Below the pieces are notes generated by a model. That model was given only the letters and a program-made list of their open reading frames with translations, ran no database searches and had not been told where the DNA came from. From an uncultured Chitinophagaceae bacterium (GTDB lineage Bacteria > Bacteroidota > Bacteroidia > Chitinophagales > Chitinophagaceae): a stretch of 64,000 nt of DNA. Positions 1-9,158 of this stretch are shown piece by piece. The DNA lies in contig CALMYJ010000020.1 of NCBI GenBank assembly GCA_937873715.1, positions 62,001-126,000 of the forward strand, read 5' to 3'. Within the stretch, counting starts at the first letter, position 1, and each line of letters opens with the position of its first letter. The position numbers and the translations under genes are program-made.

Positions 1-551
1 GGCATTACCTGGTTGATTGTTTTCTTTTCAGCACTAAAAAATTCGTTATAAGTTGTTTTGGTAAACAATACACCCAGGCCCAAACCAAGATCGAGGCAAA
101 ATCTTTTAGGGTAGTTGCGCTGTATACCCCATGCAGCACCGGCAAAATTTACTGCCCTGCGCTTTTCGGGTGTGTACTCCAGGTCTTCAATAGGTATTTT
201 TGAAAAAAAAGTTTGGATAAGCCCACTAACATAATTGAGGTTATTATTACTGGTTCTAAGTTTTTTTTCCTGTCGCTTTGTATAATTATAGTAATACCGG
301 TATTGAGCTGTAAAGGCAGGATCGAGGTAATATTTCCGCTCTGTTTCCCCAAAAAAATCTGTTCGGGTAGCCGAAGCATTGATAAAAGCCTGTAAGTATA
401 CGGATTGAAATTGCCCTATCGCTTTTTCGTACGCAAAACCCGGATTAAGCAAAGTAATTTTTGTGATATCCCTTATACTACCCTCTTTATCACTTTGAGC
501 GAACACGGGCAAACGCAATAAAAATAAAAAAGCAAGCAGAGTATATTTCAT
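1..551 (-). CDS. Secreted or outer-membrane protein of unknown function, C-terminus cut off
   Basis: A minus-strand frame opens with ATG at 551 and stays open to the window edge, giving about 183 visible residues. It starts with a signal peptide: a short charged start, a Leu/Phe core, and a likely cleavage after LPVFA before Gln. The mature part is rich in Tyr and Arg. Near the edge it reads LDLGLGLGVLF, an alternating hydrophobic stretch like an outer-membrane beta-strand. I do not recognise the family. A small barrel protein is an inference; the cut end prevents more. Confidence 0.6.
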   Translation of the reverse strand, partial: MKYTLLAFLFLLRLPVFAQSDKEGSIRDITKITLLNPGFAYEKAIGQFQSVYLQAFINASATRTDFFGETERKYYLDPAFTAQYRYYYNYTKRQEKKLRTSNNNLNYVSGLIQTFFSKIPIEDLEYTPEKRRAVNFAGAAWGIQRNYPKRFCLDLGLGLGVLFTKTTYNEFFSAEKKTINQVM

Positions 552-710
552 AAAGTTTGTATGCATAGTTTAAAGTAAAAGCTTTTTTCCATTACAAAAG
601 TTTAAACAATCAAAATCTGCCGGGTAATTCCGGTAATTTTTTCTCGATACAGGCAAAAAAAAATCCTGATATAGCATGCAATAAACTAAATAGTGCCTAT
701 ATTTCGCCCT

Positions 711-1727
711 ATGAGCAGACCAAACAATTTCCAGTATTCCGGCAGTTCGGAACCCCATCGTATACGCACAAAAGATATCCTGAAGGAGCATCCCGGTATA
801 CGCAATCTTATCGGTAAAAATCCACTTACCATTTTTGCCATCATAGGGCTGGTGGCTTTACAGGTAGCAGCAGCCTGGATGGTATCCGGCGAGCCCTGGT
901 GGGTGGTGGTACTTACGGCCTATGTAATTGGTGCATTTGCCGATCATGCCCTTTTTGTAATGATACACGAATGTGCCCATAAGCTCTTGTTTAAAAAACC
1001 AACGGCCAACCGGCTGGCTGGTATATTGGCCAATATGCCGCAAATTTTTCCCAGTTCGGTATCTTTTGAGCGGTATCATATCAAGCACCACTCCTTCCAG
1101 GGTGTGCATGAACTGGATGCCGACCTGCCTAACTTTTGGGAAGCTAAGTTGATTAATAACTATTTTATTGGCAAAGTAATCTGGCTATTATTTTATCCCT
1201 TCTTTCAAATATTCAGGCTTGGCCGGCTTAAAGAAATCAAACCTTTTGACAGTTGGATTGCCCTTAACTGGCTGGTGCAAATTGCGTTTAGTGTATTAAT
1301 AATTATGTGGCTGGGGCCAAAAGGCTTTTTCTATCTTTTGTTCAGCTTTTTCTTTTCAGTTGGGCTGCACCCACTTGGCGCAAGGTGGATACAGGAACAT
1401 TACCTGGTAAAAGAAGGACAGGAAACTTACAGCTACTATGGCCCGCTAAATAATGTGGCCTTTAATGTAGGGTACCATAATGAGCACCACGATTTTCCAT
1501 CAGTACCCTGGAACAGGCTGCCTAAAATAAGGGAAGGGGCCCCGGCATTTTACAATACCCTGTATTATCATAAATCGTGGACACTGCTTTTCTTCCGATT
1601 TCTGTTTGATAAGGAGATTTCGCTGTTTTCGAGGATACTGCGCAAAAACAGGGGTAAGGTAAAACTTACGGATGAATCGAAACCGGATGTGGAAATGACC
1701 GAACTACCGGAAACGGCAGCAGCCTAA
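711..1727 (+). CDS. Fatty acid desaturase resembling sphingolipid delta-4 desaturase (DEGS-like)
   Basis: Membrane di-iron desaturase, 338 residues from ATG 711. A GTG at 693 would add six residues, but the family N-terminus fits the ATG. The three histidine boxes are HECAH (86-90), HIKHH (123-127) and HNEHH (256-260). The stretch between the second and third boxes, with GLHPLGARWIQEHY and ETYSYYGPLNNVAFNVGYHNEHHDFP in two parts, is laid out like eukaryotic dihydroceramide delta-4 desaturases. The N-terminus also has the EPHRIRTKDILKEHP segment expected of the Lipid_DES region. Hydrophobic segments lie near 40-58, 64-82 and 185-220. The family introduces a double bond into the sphingoid base; that substrate is inferred here. 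It converges on the antiporter gene through a strong hairpin spanning both stop codons. Confidence 0.8.
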   Translation: MSRPNNFQYSGSSEPHRIRTKDILKEHPGIRNLIGKNPLTIFAIIGLVALQVAAAWMVSGEPWWVVVLTAYVIGAFADHALFVMIHECAHKLLFKKPTANRLAGILANMPQIFPSSVSFERYHIKHHSFQGVHELDADLPNFWEAKLINNYFIGKVIWLLFYPFFQIFRLGRLKEIKPFDSWIALNWLVQIAFSVLIIMWLGPKGFFYLLFSFFFSVGLHPLGARWIQEHYLVKEGQETYSYYGPLNNVAFNVGYHNEHHDFPSVPWNRLPKIREGAPAFYNTLYYHKSWTLLFFRFLFDKEISLFSRILRKNRGKVKLTDESKPDVEMTELPETAAA

Positions 1728-1749
1728 AGGAATATCTAGGCTGCTGCCG
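1714..1749. terminator. 13-bp perfect hairpin spanning two convergent stop codons
   Basis: The arms at 1714-1726 and 1737-1749 are perfectly complementary (13 bp, GC-rich) around a 10-nt loop. They cover the last codons of the desaturase and of the antiporter, so the same DNA encodes Ala-rich C-termini on both strands. There is no long U tract after it on either strand; a bidirectional terminator or 3'-end stabiliser is an inference. Confidence 0.6.
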
Positions 1750-2668
1750 CCACTTTTATTATAAACAGAACATAGAGGCATACAAACATCAGCCCTTCCC
1801 ATATAGATATTTTTTTGTCCTGCGTAAGCAGGTAAAAAAGCAGGCCGCATGATGCCATTACCGGCAGTGAAAAATGCAGCAGGTTATCCGGCACCTGTAT
1901 GGTGCCAATGCCCGATGCAATTGCAGGAATTACGAGTGCATTAAAAATGCAACTGCCCAGCACATTACCCAAGGCCATTTCGGCCTTACCTTTCCGGATG
2001 GCAGAAACATTTACGGCCAGTTCGGGCAGCGTTGTGCCTAACGATAATAATGTAAGGGCCACTACTGAGCTGGGCACCTGCAGGTGCAGGGCAATTTTTT
2101 CGAGTGAAGCTACAGTATACTCAGCTCCAAAATAAATACCAACTGCCGTTAACACTAAAATACCTGCAGCCTTATAAGGAAAAGCGGCTGTATTTTTTGT
2201 AATGCCACCCACTTCTACCGCACCACCTTTTATAAGATAAAAGCTGTAGATAACATAAATGAGCATACCAATGCAGGCCTCGGCAAAATCAATTACACCA
2301 TCGTAAGCGATGATATAAAAAAACATAAAACTGCCCAGTAAAAAATGCAGGTCGATATAGATGTAATTACTATTAAGGGTAATGTTTTTTTTATTCAGTA
2401 CAACAGCTATCCCTGTTATCAGTAAAATATTAGAAATACTTGAGCCCATAATATTACCCGGCAATATTTCCGACACCCCTTTGTTTACAGCAATTACACC
2501 AGCTATTAATTCCGGCAGCGATGTACCAATGCCCACGATGAACACACCAATTACAAACTGGGGCAGCCTGAGAAAACCACCAATTTGCTCTGCAGCATAC
2601 GTAAAATAATGTGCAGAAAAAAGCAATAAAGCCAATGCCGGGATAAAAATGAGTAAGGCTGAAATCAT
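1736..2668 (-). CDS. Calcium/sodium antiporter (CaCA family, YrbG-like)
   Basis: A 310-residue inner-membrane exchanger with the inverted duplicated alpha repeats of the CaCA superfamily. Alpha-1 has GIGTSLPEL (46-54) followed by GNIMGSSISN (71-80). Alpha-2 has SLGTTLPEL (209-217) followed by GNVLGSCIFN (about 234-243). The acidic residue in each PEL motif and the Asn/Ser after it form the cation site in this family. About ten hydrophobic segments are visible, and the length is normal for YrbG-type proteins. It should extrude Ca2+ in exchange for Na+; ion choice is inferred from the family. The PAP2 gene lies 12 bp upstream on the same strand, so the two may be co-transcribed. Confidence 0.88.
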   Translation of the reverse strand: MISALLIFIPALALLLFSAHYFTYAAEQIGGFLRLPQFVIGVFIVGIGTSLPELIAGVIAVNKGVSEILPGNIMGSSISNILLITGIAVVLNKKNITLNSNYIYIDLHFLLGSFMFFYIIAYDGVIDFAEACIGMLIYVIYSFYLIKGGAVEVGGITKNTAAFPYKAAGILVLTAVGIYFGAEYTVASLEKIALHLQVPSSVVALTLLSLGTTLPELAVNVSAIRKGKAEMALGNVLGSCIFNALVIPAIASGIGTIQVPDNLLHFSLPVMASCGLLFYLLTQDKKISIWEGLMFVCLYVLFIIKVAAAA

Positions 2669-2680
2669 AATCCATTTGTT

Positions 2681-3442
2681 TTACAATTTGAATAATGCCA
2701 CACAGGAAAATCCACCCTGCTGGTAAGCCGGAAAGATGAGCGGCATACCGGCAATATCCCTCTTTTTATTTTTCCGCTGTGTGAGGTAGGATAGTTCCGT
2801 ACACAAAATGCCGATACCGGCGCCCGCCATTACATCCGAAAGCCAATGCCTGTTTTTAAGCACCCTGAGTGCCCCTGTGGTGGTTGCCACTGCATACATA
2901 CCGGCACTGAGCCAGGGATAATTTTTACCAAATTCCTTATGAAAAAAATGTGCAGCCAAAAAAGCCTGTGCAGTATGGCCCGAAGGAAAAGAACGGTTGG
3001 AGGCGCCATTGGGTCTTTGCCTGCCGGTAATACGCTTTACAGGATCTACAAGCAATACCATCATCAGCTCTGCCTTAAAGAGCAGCCAGCACTGCTGCTG
3101 CCAGTTGTTGGCGGCAGGCAGGCCCAGGGCATCCAGCATAAACACGGCAGGCAGCGGGGCAAACTGCAGGTAATCATCCAACTTACTGTTAAAAGCAGGA
3201 TAACAATTGTTGCGCATATTCTTTACCGTCTTATCAATACCCCAATTGGTAGCAGCACCTGCCGCACCAACGGTAATGAGTGTACCAGGAACGATAAATT
3301 GCTTCCAGTTTTTTTTTATATCCTCTTTTAAAACAATGGTATCCTCCCAGGCGGCCTGTTGCGCCCTGCACTGCAGGACTGCAGGCAGTAAGCATACCAG
3401 CACAACGAAAGTTTTGAAAGCCGTTTTAAAATATTGTAACAT
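2681..3442 (-). CDS. Exported PAP2-family phosphatase
   Basis: A 253-residue phosphatidic acid phosphatase type 2 protein. A signal peptide or N-terminal anchor spans about 10-27. The three PAP2 motifs are complete: KRITGRQRP (136-144), PSGH (153-156) and R193-x5-H199-x3-D203. The two histidines and the Asp are the expected catalytic residues. Such enzymes remove phosphate from lipid phosphates, such as undecaprenyl or phosphatidyl substrates, on the periplasmic side; the substrate cannot be read here. The middle of the protein is less hydrophobic than in polytopic PAP2 enzymes, so it may be a periplasmic or anchored form. Confidence 0.85.
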   Translation of the reverse strand: MLQYFKTAFKTFVVLVCLLPAVLQCRAQQAAWEDTIVLKEDIKKNWKQFIVPGTLITVGAAGAATNWGIDKTVKNMRNNCYPAFNSKLDDYLQFAPLPAVFMLDALGLPAANNWQQQCWLLFKAELMMVLLVDPVKRITGRQRPNGASNRSFPSGHTAQAFLAAHFFHKEFGKNYPWLSAGMYAVATTTGALRVLKNRHWLSDVMAGAGIGILCTELSYLTQRKNKKRDIAGMPLIFPAYQQGGFSCVALFKL

Positions 3443-3535
3443 GCGGAATAAAATTAAAATAGCCCATGATAAAGCCGGTGTAAGATATAGAAATCAACAG
3501 TGCAATGCTTATCTTACAGGCCAAATATACAACGT

Positions 3536-4933
3536 ATGCAACGCCGTAATTTCATCCGCTACACTGCTGCATCCGGAGCTGCGCTCATGCTTAACCCATT
3601 CGATCTTTTATCAGCACCGGGCCATAAAGAAAAAATTAAACTTGCGCTGGTAGGTACCGGCCACAGGGGCAGCGGTTTCTGGTCGAAAGACCTGCTCAAA
3701 AATTTTGGTGCCTATGCCGAATTTACCGGCCTGTGTGATAGTAATCCCGGCAGGCTGGCGTATGCAAAAAAAATCATCGGCGTGGATTGTCCGCATTATA
3801 CCAGCTTTGATGAGATGCTGCAAAAAGTGAAAGCCGACTATATTATTGTAACCACTACCGATGCCATCCATGATGAGCAGATCATTAAAGCGCTCCATGC
3901 CGGCTTTGATGTGATTACCGAAAAACCGATGACCACCGATGAAATAAAGTGTAAAAATATTTTAGCTGCCGAAAAAAAATCGGGTAAAAAACTTATCGTG
4001 GCATTTAACTACCGGCATAGTGTACACAATATGCAGGTAAAAGATTTGCTGGCATCCGGCCGGATAGGAAAAATTACTTCAGTGGATTTTAACTGGTACC
4101 TGAATGTACACCACGGTGCCGATTACTTCAGGCGCTGGCACGGGCTTAAGCAATACAGCAACTCTTTATTTGTACATAAGTCCACCCATCATTTTGATTT
4201 ACTCAACTGGTGGTTAAATTCGGAGCCGGTGGAAGTGAGCGCTTATGGTGCCCTTGAGCATTATGGTAAAAATGGTGTACACCGTGGGGTTAGCTGCCGT
4301 AGCTGTTCGTTCAAAACTGAGTGCAAATTTTTTTGGGACATTACGCAAAACGAAAGGCTTACCAGCCTGTATGTAAAAAATGAGCAGTACGATGGCTACC
4401 TGCGTGACGGTTGTGTATTCCGGAATGAAATAGATATTTACGATAAAATGTCGGCACAAATACTGTATGCTAATGGCGTACAGGCCAATTATTCCCTAAC
4501 CACCTACTCCCCTTACGAAGGCTGGCGCATTGCCTTTAACGGCACTAATGGCCGGCTGGAAACCTGGGAAGATATTCCGTATATGCAAAAGTTGCCCGAA
4601 GACCAATCGAAAAAACATGCGATTGAAATGACCCAAAGCGATGATGCTATACCCGGCGAAGTAAGAGAAACAATTGTGATGGATAATTTTGCCAGCAACT
4701 ACGATGTATTTACCACACCCAAAATTCGTGGAGGCCACGGCGGCGGCGATATACGTATGCACCGCCGGATATTTGTGGATCCTGACGATAATCCGCATCA
4801 TGTAATGGCCGGCACAAGAGATGGTGCCATGTCGATTTTAATTGGCATAGCAGCAAGAAAAAGCATTGAGCAAAAACAGCCGGTAAAAATTACGGAACTT
4901 ACTGATTTAACGCCACTGGCTCAGCGGCATTAA
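3536..4933 (+). CDS. Tat-exported Gfo/Idh/MocA family oxidoreductase with a four-cysteine cluster
   Basis: Of the upstream starts I choose ATG 3536, because it gives a twin-arginine signal (QRRNFIRYTAASGAA) at the N-terminus; a GTG at 3500 would bury it. The 465-residue protein has the Rossmann motif VGTGHRGSG (39-47) and the family EKP motif (129-131) with its catalytic-type Lys. Residues 160-250 form the start of the C-terminal substrate domain. C254, C257, C263 and C293 form an unusual cluster that could bind a metal. The family carries out NAD(P)-linked oxidation or retaining hydrolysis of sugars; export suggests a tightly bound cofactor and a periplasmic sugar substrate. The substrate is unknown. 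Its stop overlaps the convergent membrane-protein gene by 4 bp. Confidence 0.85.
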   Translation: MQRRNFIRYTAASGAALMLNPFDLLSAPGHKEKIKLALVGTGHRGSGFWSKDLLKNFGAYAEFTGLCDSNPGRLAYAKKIIGVDCPHYTSFDEMLQKVKADYIIVTTTDAIHDEQIIKALHAGFDVITEKPMTTDEIKCKNILAAEKKSGKKLIVAFNYRHSVHNMQVKDLLASGRIGKITSVDFNWYLNVHHGADYFRRWHGLKQYSNSLFVHKSTHHFDLLNWWLNSEPVEVSAYGALEHYGKNGVHRGVSCRSCSFKTECKFFWDITQNERLTSLYVKNEQYDGYLRDGCVFRNEIDIYDKMSAQILYANGVQANYSLTTYSPYEGWRIAFNGTNGRLETWEDIPYMQKLPEDQSKKHAIEMTQSDDAIPGEVRETIVMDNFASNYDVFTTPKIRGGHGGGDIRMHRRIFVDPDDNPHHVMAGTRDGAMSILIGIAARKSIEQKQPVKITELTDLTPLAQRH

Positions 4934-5799
4934 AAAAGTTTTGAAAAAAAAGCAGCTAACTGGTGCAACTGCAACCCATATACCTGGATCAGGAAAAACA
5001 TAAAAATATACCAGAGTGCAGTTTTTTTTGACCCTGCCAGGGCTATGCCCATGATAGCCAATATGGAACCAAAACCAGCAATTGGCGCAAGCATGTAAGT
5101 AAAAAATAAAAACAGCAGCAACAACAGGTGGCGGTAGCGGGCAGCATAGATTTTTTCAGGAAGTGAAAATAATACCGCAATCAGTAATTCAACCGCAACG
5201 GTTAACCAGGTAAGTATAGCAGCCAGTTGTTTTACTGCCGGGGTGTACACAATGGCAGCCTCCTGTGGTTGCAAAGGCTGCTGCACAATATGATTTACCG
5301 CTGCAATATTTTGTTGCAGCATTTCTTTTGGCAGCAGGTGCAAAAGGTTGAGAAAACCGGCAATGCGCTGGTCTTTGGAAAGGATGTACAACATAAAAGA
5401 CCCATCCCGGTAATCGGCAGAAAAAAGTTTTTGCAAGCCTGCAATGGCAAACACCAGCACCAATAATACCCTTGCATTAAAAGCAATATCCTGTTCAAAG
5501 CTTTTGGAAAAAAGGCAGGCAAAAATGGCAATAGCCCAATACAGGTATAAAAATTTATGGTTAATCAGTTCAAAATAATGCGGCATACTGCCCAGCACAT
5601 ACACAACAATAATAGCGCCCCATATCCATTTTGAATCCCAGAGTAATGGAAATATTAATGCCATAAGGCAAAGCAGGGTAACCGGCACCTGAACATACCT
5701 GTACACACTAATATGAAGCATAAAATACAGGAGTGTAACGGTAAGCAGTAATTGCTTTGTATCGTACCCGGAGAGTAGTCGGCCAAAAAACTGTTTCAT
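4930..5799 (-). CDS. Polytopic membrane protein of unknown function
   Basis: A 289-residue, very hydrophobic protein with roughly eight membrane segments, short charged loops and no signal sequence. I do not recognise a catalytic motif. The ATG at 5799 overlaps the TGA of the upstream gene (ATGA), so the two are translationally coupled. Gene pairs of this kind, where the partner carries an SPWMAGGFGMFST-like segment, recall Bacteroidota genes near HTTM (vitamin-K-carboxylase-like) membrane proteins. That link is from memory and is weak. Confidence 0.7.
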   Translation of the reverse strand: MKQFFGRLLSGYDTKQLLLTVTLLYFMLHISVYRYVQVPVTLLCLMALIFPLLWDSKWIWGAIIVVYVLGSMPHYFELINHKFLYLYWAIAIFACLFSKSFEQDIAFNARVLLVLVFAIAGLQKLFSADYRDGSFMLYILSKDQRIAGFLNLLHLLPKEMLQQNIAAVNHIVQQPLQPQEAAIVYTPAVKQLAAILTWLTVAVELLIAVLFSLPEKIYAARYRHLLLLLFLFFTYMLAPIAGFGSILAIMGIALAGSKKTALWYIFMFFLIQVYGLQLHQLAAFFSKLF

Positions 5800-6263
5800 T
5801 CAAATGTTTTTACGGGTACTGTGTACAGTTTTGAAGCAGGAATATTAAACTTATATTCCCATAAGTGCAGCCTGATATTTTTGATGGAAACCGGTGTACA
5901 AATATTTTCACAACTGTATGCCATATCTGTTGCACTATGCAATAGGCCACCCTTAAAGTGCCATTGCTGAAGCTGCATAGATTGCTTTAACTGTATAAAA
6001 CGTTTTTGAGTGGGCAGGTAAATACAACGATGCTTATGAGTACCCAGCTGCTCTGGTATTAAAAGCGGCTGAGCCATTGCAACTTCTGAATCGGCTGTAG
6101 CAGTAATCATGTAGTGCTGTACCGAACTGATGGTGGAAAACATACCAAACCCTCCGGCCATCCAGGGCGACATTGCTGTTTTGCAGCGCAGCACAATATG
6201 TATGGCAACCACCAATAGCAGGATGATTGCCGCACTGTATCGTATAAAAAAAATCCGCTTCAA
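5796..6263 (-). CDS. Membrane-anchored protein of unknown function, TTG start
   Basis: A 155-residue protein with one N-terminal hydrophobic helix (about 8-24) and a soluble remainder. The only reasonable start is TTG at 6263, because an in-frame TGA is the codon directly before it; the resulting N-terminus (MKRIFFIRYSAA) is a good membrane-targeting sequence. The segment SPWMAGGFGMFSTIS follows the anchor and is its most recognisable feature. It overlaps the downstream polytopic protein by 4 bp and probably works with it. The function is unknown. Confidence 0.68.
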   Translation of the reverse strand: MKRIFFIRYSAAIILLLVVAIHIVLRCKTAMSPWMAGGFGMFSTISSVQHYMITATADSEVAMAQPLLIPEQLGTHKHRCIYLPTQKRFIQLKQSMQLQQWHFKGGLLHSATDMAYSCENICTPVSIKNIRLHLWEYKFNIPASKLYTVPVKTFE

Positions 6264-6280
6264 TCAAAATCTTTCGATGG

Positions 6281-6937
6281 TTAAAAAATCATTTCGGGTA
6301 CTGCTGCACCGGCAATAAGCCGCCCGGCAGTTTTGGCTTTTATTTCCTCCACGCTTACCCCCGGCGCTCTTTCAATAAGTTTGAAACCATCGGGGGTAAT
6401 ATCCAGTACCGCCAGTTCGGTAACCACTTTTTTTACGCAGCGTACACCCGTAAGGGGTAGTGTACAGGCAGGCAGCAGTTTACTTTCGCCTTTGGGGTTG
6501 GTATGCATCATGGCCACAATGATATTTTTGGCACTGGCCACCAGGTCCATAGCGCCGCCCATCCCTTTCACCATTTTGCCCGGAATTTTCCAGTTGGCAA
6601 TATCGCCGGTATCGCTTACTTCCATAGCGCCCAATATGGTAAGATCAACCTTGCCGGCACGTATCATTCCAAAGCTAATGGCACTATCAAAAAAGGCAGA
6701 GCCCGGCACAGTGGTGATGGTTTGCTTGCCGGCATTAATCAAATCAGGATTTTCTTCGCCTTCGTAAGGAAAAGGGCCCATCCCCAGCAAGCCATTTTCA
6801 CTTTGCAATACCACATGCATACCGGCAGGGATATAATTAGCCACCAGCGTGGGTATACCAATACCAAGATTTACATAATACCCATCCCTCAGTTCTTTTG
6901 CAATACGCTGTGCAACCTGGTTTTTATCCAATGCCAT
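6281..6937 (-). CDS. scoB: 3-oxoacid CoA-transferase, subunit B
   Basis: A 218-residue beta subunit of a class I CoA-transferase. The catalytic glutamate sits in the SENG motif (E47 of [11 protein letters not shown]) and forms the glutamyl-CoA thioester intermediate. Gly-rich segments GIGIPT and [14 protein letters not shown] are typical of the family. The length is normal. With the A subunit 10 bp upstream it should transfer CoA from succinyl-CoA to a 3-oxoacid such as acetoacetate; the exact acid cannot be determined. The gene lies downstream of subunit A in a clear two-gene operon. Confidence 0.92.
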   Translation of the reverse strand: MALDKNQVAQRIAKELRDGYYVNLGIGIPTLVANYIPAGMHVVLQSENGLLGMGPFPYEGEENPDLINAGKQTITTVPGSAFFDSAISFGMIRAGKVDLTILGAMEVSDTGDIANWKIPGKMVKGMGGAMDLVASAKNIIVAMMHTNPKGESKLLPACTLPLTGVRCVKKVVTELAVLDITPDGFKLIERAPGVSVEEIKAKTAGRLIAGAAVPEMIF

Positions 6938-6947
6938 GTGTACAAGT

Positions 6948-7652
6948 TTAATGATGTGGTTTTTGTTTTACCGTACGCTGCTCAATTCTTTTTTCATAAG
7001 CTGTCCCTTCAAATATGCGGTGTACATATATGCCGGGGGTGTGTATCATATCGGGGTCGAGTGCACCGGCAGGCAGCAACTCTTCCACTTCTGCAATGGT
7101 TATTTTACCGGCCATTGCCATTAAGGGGTTAAAGTTTCGGGCAGTAGCCCGGTATATCAGGTTACCCTCAGTATCTCCTTTCCACGCTTTTACCAGGGCA
7201 AAATCTGCCTCAAACGCATGTTCCAGCAGGTATGACTTATTGCCAAACACTCTCGTTTCCTTTCCTTCGGCTACTTCGGTGCCTACGCCTGCCGGGGTAT
7301 AAATGGCGGGCATGCCATACCCTGCGGCCATACACCGGGTGGCCAATGTACCCTGCGGTATCAGTTCTACTTCCAATTCACCGCTAAGCAACTGCCTTTC
7401 AAACTCGGCATTTTCGCCCACATAAGAGGCAATCATTTTTTTTAACTGCCGCTGCTGCAGCATCAGGCCAATACCAAAATCATCCACACCGGCATTATTG
7501 GAAATACAGGTTAAATTTTTTATCCCTTTTTTCACCAGGGCAGCAATACAGTTTTCGGGAATACCGCAAAGGCCAAAGCCACCCAGCATCAACACCGCTC
7601 CATCGGGTATATCAGCAATGGCAACATCGGCATTTGCAAACAGTTTTTTCAT
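6948..7652 (-). CDS. scoA: 3-oxoacid CoA-transferase, subunit A
   Basis: A 234-residue alpha subunit. I place the start at ATG 7652, which gives [23 protein letters not shown] in register with family members; upstream codons to 7688 look non-coding. The motif [10 protein letters not shown] (24-33) is the CoA-transferase signature of this subunit, and [11 protein letters not shown] follows. It pairs with the B subunit to move CoA between succinate and acetoacetate-type acids in ketone-body, branched-chain or polyhydroxybutyrate metabolism. The 230-bp gap to the divergent Omp85-like gene must hold its promoter. Confidence 0.92.
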   Translation of the reverse strand: MKKLFANADVAIADIPDGAVLMLGGFGLCGIPENCIAALVKKGIKNLTCISNNAGVDDFGIGLMLQQRQLKKMIASYVGENAEFERQLLSGELEVELIPQGTLATRCMAAGYGMPAIYTPAGVGTEVAEGKETRVFGNKSYLLEHAFEADFALVKAWKGDTEGNLIYRATARNFNPLMAMAGKITIAEVEELLPAGALDPDMIHTPGIYVHRIFEGTAYEKRIEQRTVKQKPHH

Positions 7653-7836
7653 ATCAATTTTTTGGTGGCTACAATATAGCCATAGCAATTTAATACCATT
7701 TGCGGATTAAACCTGTTCAAAAACAATAGCACTAATTTTGGCAAAGTGTAGAGTACAGGATGTTGCTGATTAAAAGACAGTACCGGAAGAAGGAAAAATA
7801 GCCAGGATAGCTGCAACTAAATACAGATCTGGCTGT

Positions 7837-7844
7837 TATTTTTG
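7837..7844 (+). promoter_or_regulatory. Candidate -7 box (TATTTTTG)
   Basis: This matches the Bacteroidota -7 consensus TAnnTTTG and lies 38 bp before the ATG of the Omp85-like gene. I do not see a clear TTTG -33 box at the right distance, so the call rests on one element. Confidence 0.4.
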
Positions 7845-7882
7845 CCAATTACATAACGCCTGCTGCCTGTAAACAGGATATC

Positions 7883-9052
7883 ATGTTTAAACCAATTGTT
7901 GCTTTTTTTATATCCCTATCCTTTTGTTGTCCTTTGCAGGCGCAAATTGAACACAGTGCTGCGGCAGACAGTGTGCACCCACCCCGAAGGATAAACCGCA
8001 TCGTCACAAACGCTTTTAACCGCTACTTTAATGATACCGGCGATGCTGAAAAGCCGAAGTTTTTGCTGTATCCCACCCTGGCCTTTACGCCGGAAACCAA
8101 TTGGGAAATTGGCCTTTCGGCACTATTGCTCTATTATGCCAAAAGAGATACCCTTAACCGCCTCAGCGAAATTCAGGCTTTTAATTTTATTACCCTCAAC
8201 CAGCAATATGGCGCCTGGTTCGATCATTTTATTTATACCCACAAAGACGAATGGTTTTTCCTGGGCAAACTTCGTTTCCAGCGTTTTCCGCTGTTGTATT
8301 ACGGTATTGGGCCGCAGGCAAAAAAAACAGATGAGTTGCTGATTAATTCCGATTATGTGCTCATCAGGGAAAGGATATTGCGGAAAATTGCTCCTGATTT
8401 TTTTGGGGGACTTGAGTTAGATTATCAAAAGTTGTACAATGTAAATATTGAAACCGGCAGCAGTAGTTTGCAAGCGCCCCCGGGCAGCAATGGCACTACT
8501 AATTTTGGCCTTGGTGCAGGCCTGGTATACGATACACGGCACAATGTACTCAATGTACGCAACGGTTATTTTGCCGAGGCAGCTTATATAAAATATGCAC
8601 CCGCCCTGGGCAGCGATTATAACTTTGAATCTTTTAGCATCGATAGCCGTTTTTTCCGCACCGTTAAAAAGAACCAGGTACTGGCGGCTCAATTATTTGG
8701 ACAGTTTATAGGCGGCGATGTGCCCTTTAATCAACTGGCCTTGCTGGGCAACGAAAGTTTGATGCGGGGGTATTATACGGGTAGGTACCGGGATAAAAAA
8801 TATCTTGCAGCACAGGTTGAATACCGGTTTTTACCGCTGCCTTTCAGTAAGCGGCTGGGTGCAGCATTCTTTATGTCGGCAGGTACCGTGGCGCCCACGC
8901 TGCAAGCATTTTCGATGAGTAATATTTTTCCGGCAGGAGGCATTGGTTTGCGGTACCTGGTATTCCCCAAAAAAGATATTTTTGTGCGGTTTGATGTTGG
9001 CTTTACCAGGGAAGGCCCTGCGTTGTACATTTATACAGGGGAAGCATTTTAG
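7883..9052 (+). CDS. Omp85/surface-antigen family outer-membrane beta-barrel protein
   Basis: A 389-residue protein with a signal peptide (about 1-20, cleavage after LQA before Gln). The whole mature part looks like a barrel: alternating hydrophobic strands, YDTRHNVLNVRNGYFAEA, then LLGNESLMRGYYTGRYRDKKYLAAQVEYRF. That second segment matches the RGY-containing conserved region of the bacterial surface antigen (D15) domain. Aromatic residues close the C-terminus. No POTRA domains precede it, so it is not a BamA or TamA. Such barrel-only proteins of Bacteroidota have unclear roles in lipid or protein handling at the outer membrane. Confidence 0.85.
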   Translation: MFKPIVAFFISLSFCCPLQAQIEHSAAADSVHPPRRINRIVTNAFNRYFNDTGDAEKPKFLLYPTLAFTPETNWEIGLSALLLYYAKRDTLNRLSEIQAFNFITLNQQYGAWFDHFIYTHKDEWFFLGKLRFQRFPLLYYGIGPQAKKTDELLINSDYVLIRERILRKIAPDFFGGLELDYQKLYNVNIETGSSSLQAPPGSNGTTNFGLGAGLVYDTRHNVLNVRNGYFAEAAYIKYAPALGSDYNFESFSIDSRFFRTVKKNQVLAAQLFGQFIGGDVPFNQLALLGNESLMRGYYTGRYRDKKYLAAQVEYRFLPLPFSKRLGAAFFMSAGTVAPTLQAFSMSNIFPAGGIGLRYLVFPKKDIFVRFDVGFTREGPALYIYTGEAF

Positions 9053-9158
9053 GATAGGCATGCCTGTGGGATAAAATACGCTGTGGCTTTCAAGACTGGC
9101 AGACAGTAAATGCTTTTGTCGCAACGTAGCCACCCCTGCGCTATGCTCGTTGATAGGC

